In this document: in pieces, positions 34,227 to 40,165 of the stretch
How the letters are laid out: each line of letters begins with the position of its first letter
Numbering within the stretch: position 1 is the first letter of the stretch
Assembly: GCA_001314685.1 (NCBI GenBank)
Contig: LJNT01000169.1
Location: 1 to 40,165, forward strand
Reading direction: 5' to 3'
Length of the DNA stretch: 40,165 bases
From: Rhodobacteraceae bacterium HLUCCA09
GTDB lineage: Bacteria; Pseudomonadota; Alphaproteobacteria; Rhodobacterales; Rhodobacteraceae
Notes under the pieces: generated by a model
Database searches by the model: none
Told to the model about the DNA's origin: nothing
Seen by the model: only the letters and a program-made list of their open reading frames with translations
Position numbers and translations under genes: made by a program

Positions 34227-36131
34227 CGCGGCACTGCCGGCCGCCCCGTCGCCCAGCATGTCGAGCCGGGCGGCGAGCGCACCGAAGCGGGGGGCGGCGA
34301 AGAGCTCGGCCACGGGCAGGCGCAGGCCCAGCGCCGCCTCGATCCGCCGGTGCGCCTCGATCAGCAGGAGCGAGTTGCCGCCGAGGTCGAAGAACGTGGC
34401 GTCGTCGGGCGGGGTGCCGCAGCCGAGCAGCGCGTCCCACACCCGCGCCAGAACGGCCCGCGCGCCGGAAGGTGCCCCGGCTGCCCCGCGCGCCGGGTCG
34501 GTCTCGCGCGCCGCGTCGGCCCCGCGCGCCGCGTCGGTCTCGTCCGGCGGAAAGCCCTCGGCCAGCGACACCGCGAGGGCGTGCCGGTCGATCTTGCCCG
34601 CCGGGGTCAGCGGCATCGCCTCGACCAGCGCGATCCGCCCCGGCAGGGCAGCCGCGCCCACGACGCGCGCCGCCTCGTGTCGCGCCCGGCCCGCAAGCCC
34701 CTGCCGCTCGGCGCCCGGCTCCGGGGCGATGGCGGCGGCGAGGCGCGCCCCGCCCGGCCCCTCGACGGCCCAGACCGCCGCAGCGGCGACGCCGGGCACG
34801 CCGGCGAGCGCCGCCTCGATCCCGTCGAGTTCGACCCGCCGGCCGCCCACCTTGGCCTGCCGGTCGGCCCGCCCGAGGAAGTCGAGCGCGGCGTCGGACC
34901 GCTGCCGCCCCCGGTCGCCGGTGCGATAGACCGTGCCAGACCGGCCCGGCCGCGGGTCGGGCACGAAGGCGGCCGCCGTCGCCGCGGGCTGCCCGTGGTA
35001 GCCGAGCGCAAGGCCGGCGCCCGCCAGCACGATCTCGCCCTCGGCGCCCGCGTCGGCCGGCAGGGGCGTGCCGTCGGGGGCGCGCAGAAACGCCTCGTAG
35101 CCCTCGTAGGGCGTGCCGAGGGGGATGTCGTCCGCCGCCGCCACCTCTGCGGTGACCCGCTGGCGCAGGGCGCCCACGGTCGCCTCGGTCGGCCCGTAGG
35201 AGTTCCACAGCTCGATCCCCGGCCAGCGGGCGAGCAGCCGCGCGGCATGGCCGGGCGACATCCGCTCGCCCCCGGCGACGTTCAGGCGCACGCTCTCGAA
35301 GGCATCGACGTCGTGGTCGATCACCATGTGGTGCAGCGCGGCATACCACAGGATCGCCGTCACCCGGTGGCGCCGCATCGCCGCCGCCACCGAGGCCGGC
35401 GTCGGCACCGCCTCTTCCAGCACGGCCACGGCGGCGCCCGAGAGCAGGCCCGCCCACATGTCGAAGAGCGCGCCGTCGGCGGCGGGCGTGGTCAGGTGCA
35501 GCACGCGGTCGGACGGCCCGAGCCCGAACCAGCGCTGCCCGGCATGCGCCGCGACCGCGCGGCGGGGAATGACGACGCCCTTCGGGCGGCCCGTCGTGCC
35601 CGACGTGTAGAGCAGACAGGCCGGCGCCTCGCCCCCCGGCTCGTCGGGCAGCGTATCCGGTCGGCGGGCGCGGCGCGCCTCGGCGATCGGCAGCCGGGCG
35701 ATGCCGGCGGGCAGGTCTGCCGCGGCGCCCGGCCCGCCCCCCACGAGGCACAGTCCGATGCCGGCATCCCTCGCGAGCGTGCCGACCTGGCCGGCCGCGT
35801 GCTGCGGGTCGAGCGGAACGTAGCCCGCCCCGGCCGCGAGGCAGCCGGCCATCGCCACCACCGCCTCGACCGAGCGGCCCGCGCAGACCCCCACGAGATC
35901 GCCGGGCGCGACCCCGGCCGCAACGAGGGTGCCTGCCACCGCCTCTGCTTCGGCGACGAACGCCGCGCGGCGCATCCCCCCGCCGGGCAGGGAGCCGGCC
36001 AGCAGGGCCGGGGCCTCCGGGTGCGTTCGGGCGAGCCGCGACAGGCGGCCGAAGAGAGCGGCCCCGGCGCCGTCAGACCAGTCGTCGCCCGTCTCGATCG
36101 GGAAAAGCGGTATCCTGCCGCTGGGGGCCAT
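33909..36131 (-). CDS. NRPS loading part, A-T (same gene as the downstream PKS-NRPS, frame-broken)
   Basis: This 740-codon frame starts with ATG 36131 behind GAGGTAGG. Residues 1 to about 520 are an adenylation domain: core motifs CLLYTSGTTGRPKGVVI, NSYGPTEATVG, YRTGDRG, GRADRQAKVGGRRVELDGIE and PLTPAGKIDRHAL with the catalytic lysine. The aspartate contacting the substrate amino group is kept (hand-derived pocket D-G-F-L-N-A-S-V-G, substrate not recognised). A carrier domain follows with its serine in FFDLGGNSLLL. After LDMLGDGAAGSAAP the frame becomes Arg/Pro-rich shadow of the ketosynthase, so the last 100 or so residues are not meaningful. With no condensation domain in front, it is a loading module that starts the chain with one amino acid. 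One added base near 34224 would join it to the KS frame. Confidence 0.88.
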   Translation of the reverse strand: MAPSGRIPLFPIETGDDWSDGAGAALFGRLSRLARTHPEAPALLAGSLPGGGMRRAAFVAEAEAVAGTLVAAGVAPGDLVGVCAGRSVEAVVAMAGCLAAGAGYVPLDPQHAAGQVGTLARDAGIGLCLVGGGPGAAADLPAGIARLPIAEARRARRPDTLPDEPGGEAPACLLYTSGTTGRPKGVVIPRRAVAAHAGQRWFGLGPSDRVLHLTTPAADGALFDMWAGLLSGAAVAVLEEAVPTPASVAAAMRRHRVTAILWYAALHHMVIDHDVDAFESVRLNVAGGERMSPGHAARLLARWPGIELWNSYGPTEATVGALRQRVTAEVAAADDIPLGTPYEGYEAFLRAPDGTPLPADAGAEGEIVLAGAGLALGYHGQPAATAAAFVPDPRPGRSGTVYRTGDRGRQRSDAALDFLGRADRQAKVGGRRVELDGIEAALAGVPGVAAAAVWAVEGPGGARLAAAIAPEPGAERQGLAGRARHEAARVVGAAALPGRIALVEAMPLTPAGKIDRHALAVSLAEGFPPDETDAARGADAARETDPARGAAGAPSGARAVLARVWDALLGCGTPPDDATFFDLGGNSLLLIEAHRRIEAALGLRLPVAELFAAPRFGALAARLDMLGDGAAGSAAPRPPPHPPPRPPHRLRLRAKGRGRAPMQTAPSPSSAWPRACRASTQTARPRSTPCGRRCARHAASPPPSATPPRGAPTARRRGRSCRAPTSSTPPISASARARPT
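34223..34226 (-). other. Frame junction at a C4 run between T and KS domains
   Basis: On the minus strand the run CCCC (34226-34223) lies in a Pro/Ala linker. Upstream the carrier-domain frame reads GAAGSAAP; downstream the ketosynthase frame reads PPAAAPAAAPAAPVEAPGEG, a natural linker. The change corresponds to a -1 shift: one extra C here would make a continuous protein of about 2,728 residues. The cause may be a sequencing indel, a true mutation, or slippage during expression. Confidence 0.75.
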
Positions 36132-36595
36132 CGCCTACCTCGCACCCTGTCGAACCGACGCGCCAGGCCCACCGCCCGGCCGCCCGGCCGCATCGTCGAC
36201 AGTCCGGTGCGCCCCCACGCCACCGGACCGGCCGCGACCTACGCAAGCGGCCGCCCCGCTGTCAACGCAGCGCCGCCGAAGCCTCCCGAACCACACGAGA
36301 AATGCCTCTCAATTATCTGAAAAAATTTATCTTTTTATGGGGAAACGCCTCGTTGCGCAGATGGCGACGATGGCCTCCGCAGGGCGGCATTGTGGCGAGA
36401 CCGTGGCGCGCCGACAAAGGGGGGCCGGCGGGGCGCCAGGCCCGGCGCGGGCGCGCAGCCGTCTCCCGATTGGCAACAGACTGGTTCGCAGCTGGGGGGG
36501 ACGAAACGTGGCGCATTTGTGTCAAGCAGGTGGCGGGTGTGGTTCGCGGTGGCGAATCGAGGACTGGCCGGGAAACCGGTCAGCTGAGGTGAAAG
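36132..36595. promoter_or_regulatory. Divergent promoter region of 464 bases with an AT-rich island
   Basis: Separates the NRPS-PKS start from the sugar-phosphate transferase start. Within it, 36297-36345 is strongly AT-rich (CAATTATCTGAAAAAATTTA, then CTTTTTATGG), in sharp contrast to the surroundings. GATAAT on the minus strand (36317-36312) could be a -10, but no good -35 was found. Such islands are typical binding places for MucR/Ros-type or H-NS-like repressors controlling polysaccharide and secondary-metabolite genes. No credible coding sequence was found. Confidence 0.55.
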
Positions 36596-37327
36596 ATGAG
36601 CGTGCAAAGCAACTCGCGCGACCGCTTCGGCGGACCGATCCGCTACGGCCAGGACGGTGCGGCGCTCTTCGGAGCCGGCCGCCGCCCCGGCCCGTTGCAG
36701 AACGCGGCGGGCCGGCGCCGCATAGAGGCGAAACGGCTGTTCGACATTGCCTTTTCCCTCGCCGCCCTGCTCTTTCTCGCGCCGGCGCTGCTGTTGATCG
36801 CCGGGATCCTCCTGTGGCGCGAGGGCGGCCCCGTCTTCTTCGCGCATGAGCGGATCGGCCGGGGCGGCCGCCGCTTCCGCTGCATCAAGTTTCGTACGAT
36901 GGTGCCCGATGCCGAGGCACGCCTCGCCGAGCTGCTCGCCGCGGACCCGGTGGCGCGGGCCGAATGGCAGGCGACGCGCAAGCTGACGAACGACCCGCGC
37001 GTCTCGTGTCTCGGCGACATCCTGCGCCGCACCAGTCTCGACGAGCTGCCGCAATTCATCAACGTGCTGCGCGGCGACATGTCGGTGGTCGGCCCGCGGC
37101 CCATCATCGCCGAGGAGCTGCCGCTCTACCGCGAGCATTCCGGCGACTACCTGTCGGTGCGCCCGGGCATTACCGGACTGTGGCAGGTGAGCGGCCGCAG
37201 CGACACGACCTTCGACGAGCGCGTGGCCCTCGACGCACGCTACGTGCGCGAGCGCACGCTGGCCGGCGACGTGGCGATCGTGGTCCGCACGCTGGGGGTG
37301 CTCCTCAGCCAGAAGGGCGCCCGCTGA
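36596..37327 (+). CDS. Sugar-phosphate transferase (ExoY/WcaJ/WbaP C-terminal type)
   Basis: A 243-residue membrane enzyme that moves a sugar-1-phosphate from a nucleotide sugar to undecaprenyl phosphate, starting exopolysaccharide or O-antigen repeat units. Landmarks: KRLFDIAFSLAALLFLAPAL membrane segment (about residues 47-70), GPVFFAHERIGRGGRRF, IKFRTMVPDAE, SCLGDILRRTSLDELPQFIN, VLRGDMSVVGPRP and SVRPGITGLWQVSGRSD. Length matches the short, single-domain ExoY type. The N-terminal 45 residues are polar and variable. The donor sugar cannot be told. It is divergent from the NRPS-PKS and followed by a glycosyltransferase gene 282 bases downstream, which hints at a small surface-polysaccharide locus. 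Confidence 0.94.
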   Translation: MSVQSNSRDRFGGPIRYGQDGAALFGAGRRPGPLQNAAGRRRIEAKRLFDIAFSLAALLFLAPALLLIAGILLWREGGPVFFAHERIGRGGRRFRCIKFRTMVPDAEARLAELLAADPVARAEWQATRKLTNDPRVSCLGDILRRTSLDELPQFINVLRGDMSVVGPRPIIAEELPLYREHSGDYLSVRPGITGLWQVSGRSDTTFDERVALDARYVRERTLAGDVAIVVRTLGVLLSQKGAR

Positions 37328-37378
37328 GCCGGTCGGGGCGACGGGAACAGCCGGGTCTGGGGGGCATCGCCGCGGGGC

Positions 37379-37513
37379 TCAGACGGCCAGGACGATGACT
37401 GCCGTCCAGAACAGCAGGCACGCGCCGCAGACGATCCGCCACGCCCAACGGCGCGAGGGAACGGCCCAGTCCGGGCACCTTTCGGTCATGTTCCGACCCA
37501 CTCTCGCAGGCAT
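37379..37513 (-). CDS. Possible 44-residue single-pass membrane protein
   Basis: The ATG at 37513 follows a strong ribosome-binding site (CGGAGGGCAGA). The product starts MPARVGRNMTERCPDWAVPS, a basic and polar N-terminus, and ends with a clear hydrophobic helix (IVCGACLLFWTAVIVLAV) that runs to the stop codon. A tail-anchored topology with a cytoplasmic N-terminus is likely. It lies in the 282-base gap between two plus-strand glycan genes and is on the opposite strand. No family is recognised. An internal ATG at 37489 would give 36 residues. Confidence 0.5.
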   Translation of the reverse strand: MPARVGRNMTERCPDWAVPSRRWAWRIVCGACLLFWTAVIVLAV

Positions 37514-37609
37514 TCTGCCCTCCGCGACACGGCCGCGCCCGCCACTCGCGGCGAGGGTGGGCGAGAAACGTGGCAGGATCATGGCCACACAACACGACGG
37601 GAGACCCCG

Positions 37610-38614
37610 ATGGACGCTTCGGCGCCACCACTGCAGCCCGACCTCGCCGACGACGCGCGTCACGACGGCGGCGCGCACGCGGCGCGGCGGCACGCCGCGG
37701 CCGCATCGCACCCCGGCGGTGCGGCGGGCCCGCTGCTGCCCGGGCGCCTCGCGGTCGGCATCGCGACGACCGGGCGCGCACCGGTGCTCACGCCCACGCT
37801 GCGCGCCCTCGCCGCGCAGACCCGGCGCCCCGATCTCGTGCTGATCTCGGCCGTCACACCCGACGACGTCGCGCCCGGCGCGACCGATGGCCTGCCCTTC
37901 GAGACGCGGCTCCTGACCGGGCCGAAGGGCTCCTGCCCACAGCGCAACACCATACTCGACGCGCTGTCCGGCGAAGACATCGTGCTGTTCATCGACGACG
38001 ACTTCCTGATGGCGCCCGACTGGCTCGCCGGGCTCGAGGCATTGATGACGGACGCGCCCGACATCGTGCTGGTCACGGGAAAGGTCGTGGCCGACGGCGT
38101 GACCGGGCCGGGCCTGTCGCACGACGAGGCCGCCGCCGCCCTCGCGCGGGCGACGCCCCGCGCAGGCGAGGTGCGGCCCGCCTATTCGGGCTACGGCTGC
38201 AACTTCGCCCTGCGAATGGCGCCGATCCGCGCCCACGGCCTGCGCTTCGACGAGGCGCTGCCGCTCTACGGCTGGCTGGAAGACATCGACTTCTCGCGCC
38301 AGCTCGCGCCGCACGGGCGCCTCGTGCGGCACGAGGGGCTCGTCGGCGTCCATCTCGGCACCAAGATGGCGCGTTCGCCGGGGCTGCGCCTCGGCTACAG
38401 CCAGGTGGCCAACCCCGTCTACCTCGTGCGGAAGGGCACCATGACCCGCCGCCACGCGGCCGACATGATGGGCCGGAACCTCGCCTCCAACCTCTACTAC
38501 ACGCCACGCCCCCGCCCCTGGGCCGACAGTCGCGGGCGCCTGCGCGGCAACCTGCTCGCCCTGTGGGACTGGGTGCGCGGCCGGCTGGACCCAGGCCGCG
38601 TGCGCGACATCTGA
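37610..38614 (+). CDS. Family 2 (GT-A) glycosyltransferase
   Basis: A 334-residue protein with a GT-A fold: VGIATTGRAPVLTPTLRALA at the nucleotide-sugar binding start, RNTILDAL, and the metal-binding DDD in VLFIDDDFLMAPDWLAGLE. LPLYGWLEDIDFSRQLA carries the ED-type catalytic acid region of GT2 enzymes. The C-terminal part (RHAADMMGRNLASNLYYT) may associate with the membrane surface. The first 45 residues are Ala/His/Asp-rich and low complexity; a later GTG could be the true start, but GGGAGA stands before the ATG at 37610. It probably adds a sugar to a lipid-linked glycan begun by the upstream transferase; substrate unknown. Confidence 0.88.
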   Translation: MDASAPPLQPDLADDARHDGGAHAARRHAAAASHPGGAAGPLLPGRLAVGIATTGRAPVLTPTLRALAAQTRRPDLVLISAVTPDDVAPGATDGLPFETRLLTGPKGSCPQRNTILDALSGEDIVLFIDDDFLMAPDWLAGLEALMTDAPDIVLVTGKVVADGVTGPGLSHDEAAAALARATPRAGEVRPAYSGYGCNFALRMAPIRAHGLRFDEALPLYGWLEDIDFSRQLAPHGRLVRHEGLVGVHLGTKMARSPGLRLGYSQVANPVYLVRKGTMTRRHAADMMGRNLASNLYYTPRPRPWADSRGRLRGNLLALWDWVRGRLDPGRVRDI

Positions 38615-38858
38615 AGACGGCGGCCCCGCGCGTGACCGTGACAGGCGGGCGCTGCGACAGATCGGTCATGGATGGGCGATGCGTCGCTGCATCGCGGCAC
38701 CGCAGGGGGCCCGCGATTGACCCAAGCCGGATAACGGGTTAAGGCGCGCGCGAGAGTTGGCGATCCGCGCCGCTCCGTGACGCCGGGGCGTCCGAACCAT
38801 GCGTCCCGATTCGCCCCGCGGCCGAAGCCAGAGCGCCGGCCGCCCGACCGGGACAGAC

Positions 38859-40165
38859 ATGACCAAGTTTTCCGATCTCAAGCTCGACCCCAAGGTTCTC
38901 AAGGCCGTCGAGGAAGCCGGCTACGAAATCCCCACGCCGATCCAGGAGGGCGCGATCCCTCCCGCCCTCGAGGGCCGCGACGTGCTGGGCATCGCACAGA
39001 CGGGCACGGGCAAGACCGCCTCGTTCACACTGCCGATGATCACGCTGCTCAAGCGCGGCCGCGCGCGCGCGATGATGCCGCGCAGCCTCGTGCTCTGCCC
39101 CACGCGCGAGCTCGCGGCGCAGGTGGCCGAGAACTTCGACACCTACGCCCGGCACACCAAGCTCACCAAGGCGCTGCTGATCGGCGGCGTCAGCTTCGGA
39201 GAGCAGGACAAGCTGATCGGCCGCGGCGTCGACGTGCTGATCGCCACGCCGGGGCGCCTGCTCGACCATTTCGAGCGGGGCAAGCTGATCCTCGCCGACG
39301 TCAAGGTCATGGTGGTCGACGAGGCCGACCGGATGCTCGACATGGGCTTCATCCCCGACATCGAGCGCATCTTCGGCCTGACCAACCCGCTGGTGCGGCA
39401 GACGCTGTTCTTCTCGGCCACGATGCCGCCCGAGATCGAGCGGCTGACCAAGACCTTCCTGACCAATCCCGCGCGGGTGGAGGTGGCCCGTCAGGCCACC
39501 GCGTCGGAGACGATCACGCAGGGCGTCGTGCAGTTCAAGCCGAGCCGGAAGGACCGCGCGGCCAGCGAGAAGCGCGGCGTGCTGCGGGACTTCATCGCGT
39601 CGGAGGGTGACGACCTGCGCAACGCGATCATCTTCTGCAACCGCAAGGTCGATGTCGACGTGGTGGCGAAGTCGCTCAAGAAGCACGGGCTCGACGCCGC
39701 CGCGATCCACGGCGATCTCGACCAGTCGCAGCGCACCCGCACCCTCGACGCCTTCCGCGACGGGACGCTCAAGTTTCTCGTCGCCTCCGACGTGGCGGCG
39801 CGCGGCCTCGACATCCCCAACGTCTCCCACGTCTTCAACTTCGACGTGCCGGGCCACCCCGAGGATTACGTGCACCGGATCGGCCGCACGGGCCGCGCGG
39901 GCCGCGAGGGCCGCGCCTTTACCATCGCGGCGACGCCGGGTGACGACAAGGCGCTGGCTGCCATCGAGCAGATGATCGGGCGCGACGTGCCGCGCGTCGA
40001 TCGCCCGGCCCGCGCCGACGGGGCGCCGCACGCCACACCCGAGGCGGCGGACGCCGACGCGCCCGAGGGCAAGGCCGAGGCGCGGCCCACCCGCTCCCGC
40101 CGCAGCCGCTCGCGCAAGAAGGCCGACACGCCGGCGGCGGCGGCGTCGCCTGTCGAAGAGGCTCC
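38859..40165 (+). CDS. DEAD-box ATP-dependent RNA helicase, RhlE-like (partial)
   Basis: The first 435 codons of a DEAD-box helicase that runs off the right edge. Motifs in order: Q motif region YEIPTPIQEGAIPPAL, motif I AQTGTGKTASFTLP, Ia CPTRELAAQV, Ib ATPGRLLDHFERG, II VVDEADRMLDMGF, III FFSATMPPEIE, IV IIFCNRKVDVD, V VASDVAARGLDIPNVSHVFN and VI YVHRIGRTGRAGREG. After about residue 385 a basic, Arg/Lys/Ser/Ala-rich tail begins (TRSRRSRSRKK), typical of RhlE-type helicases that remodel structured RNA and assist RNA decay or ribosome assembly at low temperature. The ATG at 38859 precedes the canonical FSDLKLDPKVLKAV. No operon partner is visible. Confidence 0.96.
   Translation, partial: MTKFSDLKLDPKVLKAVEEAGYEIPTPIQEGAIPPALEGRDVLGIAQTGTGKTASFTLPMITLLKRGRARAMMPRSLVLCPTRELAAQVAENFDTYARHTKLTKALLIGGVSFGEQDKLIGRGVDVLIATPGRLLDHFERGKLILADVKVMVVDEADRMLDMGFIPDIERIFGLTNPLVRQTLFFSATMPPEIERLTKTFLTNPARVEVARQATASETITQGVVQFKPSRKDRAASEKRGVLRDFIASEGDDLRNAIIFCNRKVDVDVVAKSLKKHGLDAAAIHGDLDQSQRTRTLDAFRDGTLKFLVASDVAARGLDIPNVSHVFNFDVPGHPEDYVHRIGRTGRAGREGRAFTIAATPGDDKALAAIEQMIGRDVPRVDRPARADGAPHATPEAADADAPEGKAEARPTRSRRSRSRKKADTPAAAASPVEEA

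Noticed and set aside
38717-38745. TTGACC-N17-TAAGGC as promoter of the helicase gene
   Set aside because: The -10 matches poorly; too weak to list as a feature, although the position is reasonable.
1-40165. tRNA, rRNA, riboswitch, insertion sequence or attachment site
   Set aside because: No tRNA T-loop pattern in a credible context, no transposase or integrase motifs and no terminal inverted repeats were seen on reading through the window.

Overview
This is a gene-dense, very GC-rich window (roughly 70% or more G+C by eye) from an alphaproteobacterium, most likely a member of the Rhodobacteraceae/Rhodobacterales. Supporting signs are a C4-type 5-aminolevulinate synthase (hemA), a RodZ-like protein followed by ispG, a phasin-like protein, an alphaproteobacterial-type chemotaxis cluster and frequent ATGA/TGATG start-stop overlaps. 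No rRNA, tRNA, CRISPR array, insertion sequence or phage gene was recognised. Coordinates and alignments were worked out by hand.

Left part (1-7 kb): the start of carB and truA on the minus strand; a plus-strand group of a two-helix membrane protein, a YbjQ-family protein and a DUF1638 protein; then, on the minus strand, an HNH endonuclease and a surE-pcm-nlpD group.

Chemotaxis part (7-17.3 kb): one minus-strand operon runs STAS-like protein, cheY, cheA, cheW, a transmembrane chemoreceptor, a second cheW, cheR, cheB. Divergent from it, on the plus strand, are two closely linked genes: a large soluble protein with a degenerate chemoreceptor signalling tip and a C-terminal tail resembling CheY-binding peptides, and a complete BLUF blue-light sensor. 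This looks like a light input or signal-terminating module attached to the chemotaxis pathway, and is the most interesting regulatory arrangement in the window.

Middle part (17.7-26.4 kb): a class I aminotransferase, a BepA-like M48 protease with TPR repeats, a DsbA/Com1-type thiol oxidoreductase, a phasin-like protein, ispG, rodZ, hemA with an FNR-like half-conserved box upstream, and a secreted protein built from two similar cysteine-containing modules.

Natural-product part (26.6-36.1 kb): an Sfp-type phosphopantetheinyl transferase converges on an 8.2 kb minus-strand hybrid assembly line with the order A-T-KS-AT-ACP-C-A-T. The reading frame breaks between the first T and the KS at a C4 run; a single inserted base would restore one protein of about 2,728 residues. 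The KS and AT each show a His-to-Gln change at a normally conserved catalytic position, there is no ketoreductase, and no thioesterase or reductase ends the line. The second A domain has a hand-derived pocket code matching glycine. The pathway is therefore either an unusual chain-forming system or one that is decaying.

Right part (36.1-40.2 kb): a 464-base divergent promoter region with an AT-rich island, an ExoY/WcaJ-type sugar-phosphate transferase, a possible 44-residue membrane protein on the opposite strand, a family 2 glycosyltransferase, and a DEAD-box RNA helicase that runs off the end. Short in-frame tandem repeats of 15 bases recur in linkers of unrelated genes, and 14- and 26-base repeats lie between or at the ends of genes.
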